From positions 1 to 64,000 of the forward strand of contig DFWZ01000021.1 of the NCBI GenBank assembly GCA_002381565.1: a stretch of DNA of 64,000 nt, written 5' to 3'. Made by a program: the position numbers and the translations under genes. Shown piece after piece: positions 18,353 to 28,547 of the stretch (its first letter is position 1; each line of letters begins with the position of its first letter). The DNA comes from Gallionella sp. UBA4121. Lineage in GTDB: Bacteria; Pseudomonadota; Gammaproteobacteria; Burkholderiales; Gallionellaceae. The notes beneath the pieces are model-generated. The model searched no databases, was not told the DNA's origin, and saw nothing but the letters and a program-made list of their open reading frames with translations.

Positions 18353-19726
18353 ATGCATAGTCACTGGCTGACGCTGCACGGTCTGCTCGTCATGGCAGGT
18401 TTAGGCATTTATGTCATCTCCTCGCATACATTGCACCTGCGCCGTCATCCCTCGGCGGCTGTCGCCTGGGTTGTAACGCTCATTTTATTGCCTTATCTCG
18501 TCCTTCCCCTTTATTTGATGTTTGGGTTTCGCAAGATCGGCAAGTACCGCGCGACCACCAGCAGAAATGAGTTGCCGGCTTGCAAGGCGGACTCCCTCAC
18601 GCGCCGGACACAAGAGCTTGCCGCCATCATGGCTCTTCCCGCAGCATCCACCTACCATCAACTGAGTATTCACCAGGATGGCGCAGAGGCGCTGAATGCA
18701 CTGCGAAACATGATAGAGCGTGCTGCGCACACCATTGATCTGTGTACCTTCATATTCGCGCAAGACAAGCTGGGTGACGAAATCGCACATAGCCTCAAAC
18801 TGCGGGCACAAGATGGAATACGGGTGAGATTATTGGTTGATGGTGTGGGCGCCTATATGGGTGGGCATACCGACTTCACCGGCATGTCTGCCGCAGGCAT
18901 TCAGGTGGCATTTTTCGTGCCTCCCTTGCGCTCATCTTTACGGGGCCGAACCAATCTGCGCAATCACCGTAAGATGCTCATCATCGACAACACCTGGTTG
19001 TGGTGCGGGGGCAGAAATCTTGCGACTGAATATTTCGCAGGTGACACAACATCGCCCTGGGTTGATCTGAGCTTCGATCTGCATGGCGCCCTGGCACGAC
19101 AGGCGCAGCAGCAGTTTGATCAGGACTGGGCATTCGCGGGCGCATCCGGCGATCAAAATCCGCCGTTAAGCACCCACCAGGCGCCCGACCCCGTCATCGG
19201 GCAATTGATCGCCAGCGGACCGGATCAGATGGACGACACGTTCTACACCCTGCTGGTATCGAGTTTTTTCAGCGCCCGCAAGCGCATTATGGCGGTCACC
19301 CCCTATTTCGTTCCCGACCCTACGCTGCTCATGTCGCTTACACTCGCAGCCCGCCGCGGCGTTGCAGTTGATCTGCTTTTACCTGAAAAATCCAACCATC
19401 GCCTGGCGGATTTTGCCCGGCACCGTGCACTACGGGAACTCACCTCGGCGGGTGCCCGCATCTGGTTTTTACCCCGGATGATTCATGCCAAGGCCGTGGT
19501 GATTGATGACGAGGTTGCCTTTGCAGGCTCAGCCAATCTGGATCAGCGCAGCCTGTTCCTGAACTATGAAATGATGGTTTCCTTCTACGATCAGGCAGAC
19601 GTTAAGCAATTTTCGCTATGGATCGAACATCAGATGAATAAAGCTGCGCCCTACCATGCCCGACCGCCCGGAATCGTACTGGAGGTCGGAGAAGGGCTGC
19701 TGTTATGGTTGGCTTTTCAACTATAA
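18353..19726 (+). CDS. cls: Cardiolipin synthase (phospholipase D family)
   Basis: 457 residues. Two N-terminal transmembrane helices (about 8-24 and 34-58), then two phospholipase D domains. The HKD motifs are both complete: NHRKMLIIDNTWLWCGGRN (about 204-222) and IHAKAVVIDDEVAFAGSAN (about 379-397). Condenses two phosphatidylglycerols to cardiolipin and glycerol, or uses phosphatidylethanolamine as ClsC does. Which bacterial Cls subtype it is cannot be fixed from sequence alone. No overlapping partners. Confidence 0.92.
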   Translation: MHSHWLTLHGLLVMAGLGIYVISSHTLHLRRHPSAAVAWVVTLILLPYLVLPLYLMFGFRKIGKYRATTSRNELPACKADSLTRRTQELAAIMALPAASTYHQLSIHQDGAEALNALRNMIERAAHTIDLCTFIFAQDKLGDEIAHSLKLRAQDGIRVRLLVDGVGAYMGGHTDFTGMSAAGIQVAFFVPPLRSSLRGRTNLRNHRKMLIIDNTWLWCGGRNLATEYFAGDTTSPWVDLSFDLHGALARQAQQQFDQDWAFAGASGDQNPPLSTHQAPDPVIGQLIASGPDQMDDTFYTLLVSSFFSARKRIMAVTPYFVPDPTLLMSLTLAARRGVAVDLLLPEKSNHRLADFARHRALRELTSAGARIWFLPRMIHAKAVVIDDEVAFAGSANLDQRSLFLNYEMMVSFYDQADVKQFSLWIEHQMNKAAPYHARPPGIVLEVGEGLLLWLAFQL

Positions 19727-19756
19727 AGCTAATGAGATGGATGGACGCCTGTTTTT

Positions 19757-20086
19757 TTATTTTGCATGGTAACGAACAGTCATCCGTTGCATCCGCGCTC
19801 GCAAGAGTGCAATTTCATCGAGCAGATCCAATGCCAGCGCGACACCTGCCGGATTAATCTCCAGATCACGCGTGAACGACAAGGCAAGCCGCGTGCGACG
19901 CAGCGACTGCCCGGTGAATTGCCAATCCTGCGGTGTCTCACCAATGGGTTCTAACACCCCCTCAAAAACCCAAGCCATGACGTGATCCTCGGAGGCGCTG
20001 CTGGCTTGACACAGCTCAGTCAGCGTCAGATAGTTCTCCTCTTCGATGACCGAACCCAGAACCAGTTCTGCGTTATCAAAACTCAT
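19757..20086 (-). CDS. cbpM: Chaperone modulator CbpM
   Basis: 109 residues, MerR-like helix-turn-helix fold (YLTLTELCQASSASEDHVMAWVFEGVLEP) with a helical tail (ALDLLDEIALLRARMQRM). CbpM binds the J-domain of CbpA and blocks its action on DnaK. Start overlaps the cbpA stop by four bases (ATGA at 20083-20086), so the two are translationally coupled, as in other bacteria. Confidence 0.93.
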   Translation of the reverse strand: MSFDNAELVLGSVIEEENYLTLTELCQASSASEDHVMAWVFEGVLEPIGETPQDWQFTGQSLRRTRLALSFTRDLEINPAGVALALDLLDEIALLRARMQRMTVRYHAK

Positions 20087-21030
20087 GACGGATTACCTTT
20101 CGTGTTGGGGCGGGGATTAAAGTTGAAGGCGCTGGCCATGGTGCGGTAAGCCTGTTTTTCGCCATCAGTCACTGCCGGTGGCAGCACGATTGCCAGCACG
20201 GCGTATAAATCGCCGGGTGGATTGCCGGGAATCCCTTTGCCCTTCAGTCGCAACTGACGCCCGGCCGCCGATCCTGCCGGTACATTGATTTGTACCGATC
20301 CTTCAGGGGTCGGCAGGATAAGAGAACAACCTAGCGCAGCTTCCCACGGGGATAGCGGCAGATCAATAAAAACATCGCGACCATCGACGCGAAATTGCGC
20401 GTGAGGGTTAAAGCCTATTTCCAGATACAAGTCGCCCACAGGCCCGTTGCCAATGCCCGGCTCTCCTTGCCCTACCAGACGCAAGTGCTGGCCGGTACGT
20501 ATGCCACGGGGTATGCGGATATCGAGCTCGCGCTCCCGCATGATGACGCGCCCCGCCTCATCCGGCACTGGTACGCGCAGCGTAATGCTGCGCTGGGCGC
20601 CGCGATAGGCGTCTTCCAGATCGATCAACACCTTTGCGTGATGGTCTTTGCCCCGTGCATGCGTACCGCGCCGTTGTGTTCCACCTGCTTGTCGCCCGAA
20701 CAGCGACTCGAAGAAGTCGCTGTGATCCATGCCGTCACCTGCGCCAAAATCTCGCCCCCCGAACTCAAAACCGCTATTCCAGCCAGGTGGCGGCTGAAAA
20801 TCTTGCCCGGCACGAGCGCCGCTACCTACCTGATCGTAGGCGGCACGTTTTTCCGGATCCTTCAGAACAGCATAGGCCTCGCCGAGCTCTTTAAAACGTG
20901 TTTCCGCGTCGGCATCCTGGTTTACATCCGGATGATATTTGCGCGCAAGCTTGCGATAGGCGCGCTTGATCTCGTCCTGCGTCGCGCTGCGCGGCATACC
21001 GAGGGTCTCGTAGTAATCCTTGAATTTCAT
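20083..21030 (-). CDS. cbpA: DnaJ-like co-chaperone CbpA
   Basis: 315 residues from ATG 21030 (MKFKDYYETLG); the frame is open further up but lacks J-domain homology there. J-domain at 1-70 with the HPD motif in RKYHPDVN, Gly/Phe-rich linker (GWNSGFEFGGRDFG), no zinc-finger cysteines, and two C-terminal substrate-binding domains (LDIRIPRGIRTGQHLRLVGQG, INVPAGSAAGRQLRLKGKG). Stimulates DnaK ATPase under stress or in stationary phase. Divergent from the AsmA gene, with about 95 bp between. Confidence 0.95.
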   Translation of the reverse strand: MKFKDYYETLGMPRSATQDEIKRAYRKLARKYHPDVNQDADAETRFKELGEAYAVLKDPEKRAAYDQVGSGARAGQDFQPPPGWNSGFEFGGRDFGAGDGMDHSDFFESLFGRQAGGTQRRGTHARGKDHHAKVLIDLEDAYRGAQRSITLRVPVPDEAGRVIMRERELDIRIPRGIRTGQHLRLVGQGEPGIGNGPVGDLYLEIGFNPHAQFRVDGRDVFIDLPLSPWEAALGCSLILPTPEGSVQINVPAGSAAGRQLRLKGKGIPGNPPGDLYAVLAIVLPPAVTDGEKQAYRTMASAFNFNPRPNTKGNPS

Positions 21031-21125
21031 GGCAATAAAATATACGGCTCGACAGAGTATTTGCAAAGCTACGGCAAATGATCCCGGCCGTATGTACGTC
21101 TGCGCACAGAGCACGCCGACTGACC

Positions 21126-23201
21126 ATGGTAAATTTGCCGCAAATGAAAAAATCGCTCCGCATAGCGGCAGCCTTCTCGACGGTGCTGATACTCATCGCT
21201 GCTGTCACACTGGTCGTGCTGCTCAATTTCAACTGGAACCTGGCTCGCCCTTGGCTCAATGCGCACACCAGCGAAGCGCTCGGTCGCCCGTTCGCAATTG
21301 CAGGTGATCTGTCACTGACCTGGGAAAAACAGACCTCAATTGACCATAATCAAAGTTGGCGCGGCAGTATCCCGTGGCCTCATTTAGTCGCGCAAAACAT
21401 ACATATCAGCAATCCGCCAGACATGGCTCCAGCCAGCAATACGACTGCGACGACCGAAATGGTGAGCATTAAACTGATCGCTTTTTCGCTGAACCCTTTC
21501 GCATTACTGAAAAAAGATATCGAAATTCCCGTCCTGAGTTTCGACTCGCCCGTCATAAACCTGCTGCGCAACGCTGATGGCAAGAACAACTGGACCTTCA
21601 GGAACAACGATCAACCTTCGCCCTGGCAACTGAGATTGCAGCGCGTCGTTTTCTCCAAAGGCAGCGTCCACCTAGTCGATGCCATCCGGCATGCCGATGT
21701 AACGGCCGATATCGATACGCTGGGTGCGGACCCGACCTATGGTGTGGTGTGGCAATTGCACGGCCAACTGGCTGGCGATGCGGTCAGCGGCACGGGCCGC
21801 GCAGGTGCCGTGTTATCGCTGCAACAGCAAACGGCGCCCTACCCTATCCTGGCCCGGCTTCACATTGGCAAAACTGTAATCGCAGTGAAAGGCACGCTGA
21901 CCAAACCTTCTGATCTGGCAGCGCTGGACATGCAACTGAGTGTGTCCGGTGTAAGCATGAGCCACCTGTATGCGATAAGCGGCATCTACCTGCCGGAAAC
22001 GCCGCCATTTGCAACCGAAGGTCATCTGACAGGTACGCTAGGGCCGCATGGCAGCCGCTGGATTTTTGATAATTTCAGCGGCAAGGTAGGTGCCAGTGAT
22101 ATAGGGGGCCGCCTCGACTATCAATCAAGGCTGCCACGCCCGCTGCTATCCGGTGTGGTCGTGTCTCACATGTTGCACTTTTCCGATCTGGCGCCCCTGA
22201 TTGGTGCAGACTCGAATGCCAGCAAAGTCAGACGCGGAGCCGCCACGATCCAGCCTGCAAATAAAGTGTTGCCCGTCGAACCGTTCAAGACGGAACGCTG
22301 GAGCAGCATCGATGCTGACATAAAATTCAGCGCCGAAAAAATTATCCGTAACAAGGAATTACCCATCAACAAACTGATGACGAATGTGCATCTGCAAGAC
22401 GGCGTACTGTCCTTGCTGCCGCTCAATTTCGGTATGGCAGGAGGAAATGTGAGTTCAGACATTACGCTCGATGGTGGCAGAAAGTCCGGCAAGAACGCGA
22501 TCAAGGCAACGATGAAAGTGACGGCCCGCCATTTGCAGCTGAAACAATTGTTCCCCGCCTTCCAGCCGCTGCAAGCCAGTATCGGTGAAATCAATGGCGA
22601 TGCATCGTTATCAGCGGTCGGCAATTCCATCGCCAGCTTGCTGGGTGATGCCAATGGCGAACTCAAGTTGCTCATCAATCAGGGCACCGTCAGCAAACTG
22701 TTACTTGAAGAAATGGGCCTGAATATTGGGAATGTGATCCTCACCAGCCTGGCAGGCGACAAACCGGTCAAACTCAATTGCATGGCGACTGATTTAGGCG
22801 TGACCAACGGACTGATGCAGACGCGCAGTTTTATCATCGACACGGACGATGCGATCATTGACGTCAGCGGCAACATCAATCTGGCCCAGGAAAAACTGAA
22901 TTTAACCATCAAAACAAATAGCAAAGGACTCCGCGTGTTATCGCTCAGAGCGCCGATCTATGTGCGCGGCAGTTTCAAGCAACCGCATGTGCGTGTCGAC
23001 AAGGGCGTCATGGCCATGAAAGCGGGGAGCGCAATTGCGCTGATCGTCCTGGCGCCGGTCGCGGCCTTGATACCCTTGATCAACACAGGACCGGGGAAAG
23101 ACAGCGAATGCGCAAAGCTCCTGGCCGTCGCACGAGTCAATCCGGTATCGCCGCCCCCCGGCAAGACCTACCATAAAAAAATCAAGCCTGCCGGTCCGTA
23201 A
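21126..23201 (+). CDS. AsmA-family envelope protein
   Basis: 691 residues from ATG 21126 (a start at 21144 is equally possible). N-terminal signal anchor (IAAAFSTVLILIAAVTLVVLL) then the AsmA start NLARPWLNAHTSEALGRPFAIAGDLSLTW and a long beta-rich region, closing with the conserved C-terminal block ADLGVTNGLMQTRSFIIDTDDAIIDVSG and a hydrophobic stretch (AIALIVLAPVAALIPLI). AsmA-like proteins are bridge-type lipid-transfer proteins between inner and outer membrane. Lys-rich tail. Monocistronic. Confidence 0.88.
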   Translation: MVNLPQMKKSLRIAAAFSTVLILIAAVTLVVLLNFNWNLARPWLNAHTSEALGRPFAIAGDLSLTWEKQTSIDHNQSWRGSIPWPHLVAQNIHISNPPDMAPASNTTATTEMVSIKLIAFSLNPFALLKKDIEIPVLSFDSPVINLLRNADGKNNWTFRNNDQPSPWQLRLQRVVFSKGSVHLVDAIRHADVTADIDTLGADPTYGVVWQLHGQLAGDAVSGTGRAGAVLSLQQQTAPYPILARLHIGKTVIAVKGTLTKPSDLAALDMQLSVSGVSMSHLYAISGIYLPETPPFATEGHLTGTLGPHGSRWIFDNFSGKVGASDIGGRLDYQSRLPRPLLSGVVVSHMLHFSDLAPLIGADSNASKVRRGAATIQPANKVLPVEPFKTERWSSIDADIKFSAEKIIRNKELPINKLMTNVHLQDGVLSLLPLNFGMAGGNVSSDITLDGGRKSGKNAIKATMKVTARHLQLKQLFPAFQPLQASIGEINGDASLSAVGNSIASLLGDANGELKLLINQGTVSKLLLEEMGLNIGNVILTSLAGDKPVKLNCMATDLGVTNGLMQTRSFIIDTDDAIIDVSGNINLAQEKLNLTIKTNSKGLRVLSLRAPIYVRGSFKQPHVRVDKGVMAMKAGSAIALIVLAPVAALIPLINTGPGKDSECAKLLAVARVNPVSPPPGKTYHKKIKPAGP

Positions 23202-23280
23202 CCGCTGATAAAAACAGGAATGTCTAATTGAATTTATTCCTGTCTTAGCAACCCCATGTGAGCCATCACGGTTTTCAGGT

Positions 23281-24153
23281 TTATTTAGCGGGCTTGACGA
23301 TCACGGAACACGTCATGCCGGCGACCAGCACCATATCTTTCGGAATTGCGTCCAGCCTGATGCGTACCGGCACGCGTTGAGCGAGCCTTACCCAGTTAAA
23401 ACTGGGGTTGACGTTGGCAAGCAGCGTGACATCAGTCGGGTTGTCCCGGTCAGTAATGCCACGCGCGATGCTTTCCACGTGGCCCTTTAACAGATGTTTG
23501 TTCCCCAGCAGACGAATCTCAGCCGGGTCGCCCACATGAATCAGCGGGAGCTTGTGTTCTTCAAAGTAACCGTAAACCCAGAACGAATGCTGGTCGATCA
23601 GCGCCAGTTTCGCAACTCCTATCTGCGTAAAGTCCCCCGGGCGGATCAGCAAATTGGACACCCAGCCATCGACAGGGGAACGCACCACAGTGCGCTCGAC
23701 GTTGAGTTTCGCCTGATCAAGTTGAGCCTGTGCTGCGGCATATTCCGCCTTGGCGCTGGCGGCAAGCAGATCCGTATCCTCACGATTTTCACGGGAGATG
23801 ACCTGATCGTCGAGCGCGATGCGGCGGGCAGCCTGACCGCGTTTCATTTGCAGCATCAGCCGGCGCTCATCGACGACCGCCTGAGCTTGCGCCAGGACGT
23901 GGAGATAATGCACATCATCCACGCGAAACAGCAGATCGCCGCGATGTACGAACTGGTTGTCGCGTACCGCCACTTCGGTGACCAGCCCCGCCACATCCGG
24001 CGCAATATTGACAACATCGGCCCGTACCCGGCCGTCACGCGTCCACGGGGTATCCATGTAACGTACCCATAGCATACGACCAAGCATGATGGCCAGCACG
24101 ACCAGAGTCAGGGTGATGGCAATGCTTAACAGGCGCTTTTGCAATTCTTTCAT
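23281..24153 (-). CDS. HlyD/EmrA-type membrane fusion protein of an Aae-like efflux pump
   Basis: 290 residues. One N-terminal membrane anchor (about 10-30), a lipoyl/barrel half at DVAGLVTEVAVRDNQFVHRGDLLFRVD, a short helical hairpin, and a second lipoyl half at VERTVVRSPVDGWVSNLLIRPGDF. Size and the WTRDGRVRADVVNIAP opening resemble AaeA. Spans the periplasm between the FUSC permease and the outer-membrane lipoprotein. Last gene of the marR-efflux operon; 10 bp after the DUF1656 gene. Confidence 0.88.
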   Translation of the reverse strand: MKELQKRLLSIAITLTLVVLAIMLGRMLWVRYMDTPWTRDGRVRADVVNIAPDVAGLVTEVAVRDNQFVHRGDLLFRVDDVHYLHVLAQAQAVVDERRLMLQMKRGQAARRIALDDQVISRENREDTDLLAASAKAEYAAAQAQLDQAKLNVERTVVRSPVDGWVSNLLIRPGDFTQIGVAKLALIDQHSFWVYGYFEEHKLPLIHVGDPAEIRLLGNKHLLKGHVESIARGITDRDNPTDVTLLANVNPSFNWVRLAQRVPVRIRLDAIPKDMVLVAGMTCSVIVKPAK

Positions 24154-24163
24154 GTCGAAATCC

Positions 24164-24364
24164 TTATCGGTAAATCAGCAGCCCATATGCCGAAAACAGG
24201 CATCCGAACACAGCCAGGCGGAACAATGCGGGATACCACAGGTGGCGATAAATGCCATAGCGGACGAACAACCAGTCCAGCAGCAAAGAACAGCAGAGCG
24301 CTGCCAGAAAAGCCAGCAGCAATGCCGGCACCAGCGCATCAAACAGTGCAATTTCGCGTGGCAT
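24164..24364 (-). CDS. DUF1656 small membrane protein (AaeX-like)
   Basis: 66 residues with two transmembrane helices (LVPALLLAFLAALCCSLLLDW and FRLAVFGCLFSAYGLLIY). MPREIALFD and FVRYGIYRHLWYPALFR are the DUF1656/AaeX signature. Regularly encoded between a FUSC permease and a fusion protein, as here (3 bp and 10 bp gaps). Exact role in the pump is unknown. Confidence 0.9.
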   Translation of the reverse strand: MPREIALFDALVPALLLAFLAALCCSLLLDWLFVRYGIYRHLWYPALFRLAVFGCLFSAYGLLIYR

Positions 24365-24367
24365 AAC

Positions 24368-26515
24368 TCAGATTTTCCTGGTTACAGGTGCTGCCAGCAC
24401 GGATTTTTCGTCCAGCAGTACGCTGTTAATGAAGTGCAGCATGACTCGCAACTGATGACGGGAAGCATGACGCATCTGGCCCCCGCTGTCGGCTAACACG
24501 GTCATCGCGGCTTTAATGGCCAAAATCGCAGCCTGGCGGTGCGCGGTGGAGGGCGAGGCGTAAAGATCAGCGATGCGCGCCAGACTGATCGTCAGCGCAC
24601 GTGTCACGCCTTCGTGATCAATCTCATTCATTTGCTCCCGCAACGCAATGACCACATGACCGATTTCCAGGCTGGACAGCAGCCAGTCGATGACATCCTT
24701 GTCTTGTGCATTTGCAACACGCTGCGCACTGCCGGAACGCTGCACCAGATCGCGTGCAGCGGTTTCCAGCCTGGCACGACGCAGTGGCAATGGTTCACGG
24801 CAGGCCACGACCACCAGTTCGCGTAACGCACGGGCGACTCGCCGGCGCGACCAGCTGCTATTACTCAGATCAATCAGGCTGTACATGGCACCGGACATGA
24901 GGATGGCAATGAAGTCAGCAATAGCTTCATTCATAAACATCACAGGGTTGCTGCTATAGATACTGTTGAATCCGACATGCGACAAAAAAACAATGAAAAT
25001 TCCGGCGCCGACCATCGCAATGTCAGGCCTTGTTGTTATCCAGGCGGCAATGACGATCACAGGAGTCACGGCCAACGCCAGCATCACGAAACCTTGCGCC
25101 TGCGGCAGCAATTGAAAGTTACAGAAATAGATCAGCATGGTACCGATCACGGCTCCGCTGATATAGAGCTTGATAGTGCGTGTGGGTGACGGCGAACTGG
25201 CAAAAAGGGTGCTGGAAATAACACCGAGGGTGATCGCTTCGGTGCCGGAGGGCCAATCGGTAAAAATCCATAGCGCGGCCATCACGGCCAAAACCAGGGT
25301 GCCGCGCAATCCGGCCAAGGTAACGGCCAACGGGTCGAAATGCAATTCCAGGCGTAACGGTGCTTCGGTCAATACCTTCTTGCGCAGCGATCCATGCGCT
25401 TCCGCCAGTGAGGTGTATGTACTGACATATGCCCGAAGCTCGTCGGAAAAACGCTGTATCAACTCCGCACCCGTATCGAAATCAAGCCGTGCATCAGGAT
25501 TCATTCCAGCGGAAAAATGCCTGCTTGCTGACGTCAGCCGTTGCGGGTAAGTATCGCGGAGCATCTTCAACCTGGCTGCGATTTGCATCGCTTCAATCTC
25601 AGTGCGCGCACTGCGTCCGTTTATAGAAAACGCTTCGCCCAGAGGTTGATAGAGCGCAAGCAATGCTGCGACGACCTCAGCATGCCCGGTCGCGCGCTGG
25701 CGGCCCAGCAGCTGTTCGAGCGCATGAAAACTGGTCGACACTTCCATGAACTCTGCATTGAGCAGACTCAGTCGCAAGCGATGCGTGCGCGAATCGTCAC
25801 TCTCCATTGCGCTGGAGGAACGGAAAGACTCAAGACTGAAAATATCACTGATAAAGCGCAACAGGGCAGGACGTGAGGAGCCGTCAGCCACCGTGTTAAT
25901 TTCGACGGAACGCAACAAATCTGAAAAATCACTAAAGCGCTGGCGCACCGATGCCAGCATCACGCCCCACATGCGTTGCGGAAAAATCAGGTCGCTGACG
26001 ATAGTGGCGCACAATAAGCCGATCAGGATTTCAGAAATGCGCGTAACGCCTATACTGAAAGTCAGCGCAGGATTGAGCGTGGCAGGCAGGCCAACAATGC
26101 ACAGCGTGTATCCCGCCAGCACGAATCCATACGATTGATGGTTGCGGTACATCATGGAACCTGCGGTGCAAAGTCCGATCCACAGCGCCATGCACAGCAA
26201 AAACAATACTCGCTCCTGTGCGAACATAGCCACCAGAAAAAACGACATGGCAATGCCCACCAGCGTACCTAACAGGCGGTAGAAACTCTTGGCAAATACC
26301 ATCCCGGCGCGGGACTGCATGACGATAGCGACCGTCATCATCGCCGTACGGGGCTGATCAAGTTCGAAACGCAGTGACAGCCACATAGCCAGCAAACAGG
26401 CGATCAACACCTTGATGATGTAAGCTAAGGTAACGGAATTGTTATTCCACCAGTCGTACAGGCCGGATTGCAGCAGGATGCGGCTATCGTGAATGCGCGC
26501 GGCGGACATGATCAT
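24368..26515 (-). CDS. FUSC-family aromatic-acid efflux permease (AaeB-like)
   Basis: 715 residues. Two blocks of about five to six transmembrane helices (about 30-190 and about 395-550) separated by and followed with cytoplasmic helical domains, the fusaric-acid-resistance layout. Key stretches: QPRTAMMTVAIVMQSRAGMVFAKSFYRLLGTLVG and DWPSGTEAITLGVISSTLFASSPSPTRT quoted here only by position (about 53-87 and 415-440). Likely exports hydroxybenzoate-like or other aromatic acids. ATGA overlap with the outer-membrane lipoprotein gene upstream. Confidence 0.9.
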   Translation of the reverse strand: MIMSAARIHDSRILLQSGLYDWWNNNSVTLAYIIKVLIACLLAMWLSLRFELDQPRTAMMTVAIVMQSRAGMVFAKSFYRLLGTLVGIAMSFFLVAMFAQERVLFLLCMALWIGLCTAGSMMYRNHQSYGFVLAGYTLCIVGLPATLNPALTFSIGVTRISEILIGLLCATIVSDLIFPQRMWGVMLASVRQRFSDFSDLLRSVEINTVADGSSRPALLRFISDIFSLESFRSSSAMESDDSRTHRLRLSLLNAEFMEVSTSFHALEQLLGRQRATGHAEVVAALLALYQPLGEAFSINGRSARTEIEAMQIAARLKMLRDTYPQRLTSASRHFSAGMNPDARLDFDTGAELIQRFSDELRAYVSTYTSLAEAHGSLRKKVLTEAPLRLELHFDPLAVTLAGLRGTLVLAVMAALWIFTDWPSGTEAITLGVISSTLFASSPSPTRTIKLYISGAVIGTMLIYFCNFQLLPQAQGFVMLALAVTPVIVIAAWITTRPDIAMVGAGIFIVFLSHVGFNSIYSSNPVMFMNEAIADFIAILMSGAMYSLIDLSNSSWSRRRVARALRELVVVACREPLPLRRARLETAARDLVQRSGSAQRVANAQDKDVIDWLLSSLEIGHVVIALREQMNEIDHEGVTRALTISLARIADLYASPSTAHRQAAILAIKAAMTVLADSGGQMRHASRHQLRVMLHFINSVLLDEKSVLAAPVTRKI

Positions 26516-27969
26516 CGCGGCGCAGCCTGGCTGCCGATCACGTCCTTGGCGCCGCCCCCTAAGGCGCGCATCAGGCCGGCATAGGCATCCAGCCTTGCCG
26601 CCTGCATCTGAACAAGGGTTTCCTGCTGCCGCAACTCTGAAATTCTGGCATCCAGCACATGCTGGTAATTGTCCAGTCCGGCACGATAACTCGCTTGTGC
26701 CAGTGTATAAGTCTTATGTGCCAGTTGCATTGCAGTTTCGGCCTCTGCACGCTGTTTAGCGTTCGATTGCAACGTCGCAAGCTGATCGGAAACATCCTGC
26801 AATGCTCGAAGCAGCAAGCCATTGTAGTTTTCCACAGCGATGTCATAGGCGGCGGTTTTAACCGACAGATTGCCACGTCGGCGACCGCCGTCAAAAATGG
26901 GCAGCGAAATGGCAGGCCCAACTCCGCCGATCGCCCCCGCATTGCTGATCATCTGAGCGAATCCAAATGACTGAAAACCTGCAAAGGCAAGCAAATTAAT
27001 GTTGGGGTAAAACGCAGCTTTAGCACCTGCGATATTCTGCTGCGCTGCCTCTATACGCCAGCGACAGGCTTGCATGTCCGGTCGCCGGCCAATCAGGTTT
27101 GCCGGCAACTGATCCGGCAGGCCAACCGGCGCATTAAGTTGCATTGTCGGACGTGTCATCCCCTCTCCTGCGCCCGGCCCTTGCCCAGAAAGCGCGGAAA
27201 TCTGGTTGCGCAACAGCACAATACGCATATCAATTGCTTCTATTTTCGCGCGAGCCAGCGGCAAAGGCACTTCAACCTCGCTGACCTGAAACTCTGTGCC
27301 AAGCCCGGCTTTCAGGCTGCGCCGCGCAATGGCGATGCGCTGTTCAATCTGCTCCATATGCTCCGCAGCGATATCACGCAGGCCAAACTCCATCGCCATT
27401 TGCACATAACTGCGGACAACAGCATTCACCAGTTCCAGTTTAACCTGCTGTGATTCCGCTGCGGCTGCCCTGGTTTCATTTACCGACGCACGCCATATAC
27501 TTTCCTGGCGCCCCCACAAATCCAAATCGTACGCCAAGGACAGCTGTGCCTTGTTGTTCCAGATAGTATTTCCAGCCCACGGGGGCGGGATGTATTGAAG
27601 CGCAGTAAAACGTTCACGCATAATCGACGTATCGGCGCTGATATCAGGCAAGGTTTCTGCATGCATGCTGTCAGCAACCCCCTGCGACAATGCAATGCGG
27701 TTCCGCGCCACGAGGAGCGTTGGGTTGTCGGCGATCGTTCTGGCAATCAGGTCGTCAAGTTGCAGGTCGCCATAAACCTTCCACCATTCATCGGTGGGCC
27801 ATACTGTTATTTGTGCCTTCGCGATGGTTTTGCCTGCATCGAATGCATTGGCATCTTTTATCTGTGCATGCGTCTCTATCCCTGACATGCGTGCACATCC
27901 AGCCAGCACAAATATCACTGCGGATATGAGCGGAAAACTTACCCAAAATTTACAATCGACCCTGTCCAT
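26512..27969 (-). CDS. NodT-family outer-membrane efflux lipoprotein
   Basis: 485 residues. Lipoprotein signal ending in the lipobox LAGC (Cys at about 25), then two TolC/OEP repeats, e.g. GLGTEFQVSEVEVPLPLARA and AGLDNYQHVLDARISELRQQ. RRPDMQACRWRIEAAQQN is the usual NodT/OprM motif. Forms the outer-membrane channel of the pump whose other parts are encoded immediately downstream. 74 bp after the marR gene. Confidence 0.93.
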   Translation of the reverse strand: MDRVDCKFWVSFPLISAVIFVLAGCARMSGIETHAQIKDANAFDAGKTIAKAQITVWPTDEWWKVYGDLQLDDLIARTIADNPTLLVARNRIALSQGVADSMHAETLPDISADTSIMRERFTALQYIPPPWAGNTIWNNKAQLSLAYDLDLWGRQESIWRASVNETRAAAAESQQVKLELVNAVVRSYVQMAMEFGLRDIAAEHMEQIEQRIAIARRSLKAGLGTEFQVSEVEVPLPLARAKIEAIDMRIVLLRNQISALSGQGPGAGEGMTRPTMQLNAPVGLPDQLPANLIGRRPDMQACRWRIEAAQQNIAGAKAAFYPNINLLAFAGFQSFGFAQMISNAGAIGGVGPAISLPIFDGGRRRGNLSVKTAAYDIAVENYNGLLLRALQDVSDQLATLQSNAKQRAEAETAMQLAHKTYTLAQASYRAGLDNYQHVLDARISELRQQETLVQMQAARLDAYAGLMRALGGGAKDVIGSQAAPR

Positions 27970-28043
27970 TTTTGTATCGCGTTCCGTAAAACCAGAGTTA
28001 AACTAATTAGCTCCCTAACGAGACACATAAAAAATTTAAACCC

Positions 28044-28547
28044 TCATTTCATTGCATTGATGTTTGCAGCAAGATCCTTGACAGCACTGACCATGGCGTC
28101 GCGCCGTTCGACCGTAAGGCACGACATCAGCAATTTCACTTTATTGTAGTAATCGGGCATGACTTCATCCATTTTCTGCTGCCCGGCCGGCGTCAGTCTG
28201 ATCAGAAGCTTTCTGCGATCGGTCGTGTCCAGCAGTCGCACGACCAGCCCTTCCCGCTCAAGACCATCAATAAATCCTGTCATAGTCGCCTTGGTAACCC
28301 CCGCCTTTTCAGCCAGATCAGTGGGTGAAGAGGTTAAATCATCCTGCCTCATCAACAGCACGAGAACCCACCATCTGCCCTGCAGAAGACTATGCTGAGC
28401 CAGCAACATGTCGAGCGCACTTGAAAGGTCAGAGCTGGCACGCAACAGATTAACAAAATCTGAAATCGCCTTGATGTCGGCGTCAGGGTAACGCTTGACA
28501 AGTTTCTCAAGACTTTTTGAATTAGGTAATTCTTTAAGTAGCAGCAT
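28044..28547 (-). CDS. MarR-family transcriptional regulator
   Basis: 167 residues from ATG 28547; a longer reading to 28607 adds 20 hydrophobic residues that look unlike MarR. Winged helix-turn-helix: DDLTSSPTDLAEKAGVTKATMTGFIDGL (recognition helix), wing LVVRLLDTTDRRKLLIRLTPAG. First gene of the efflux operon, so probably an autorepressor released by an aromatic ligand. A palindromic, duplicated operator candidate lies at 28716-28748, between this gene and the divergent 83-residue protein. Confidence 0.9.
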   Translation of the reverse strand: MLLLKELPNSKSLEKLVKRYPDADIKAISDFVNLLRASSDLSSALDMLLAQHSLLQGRWWVLVLLMRQDDLTSSPTDLAEKAGVTKATMTGFIDGLEREGLVVRLLDTTDRRKLLIRLTPAGQQKMDEVMPDYYNKVKLLMSCLTVERRDAMVSAVKDLAANINAMK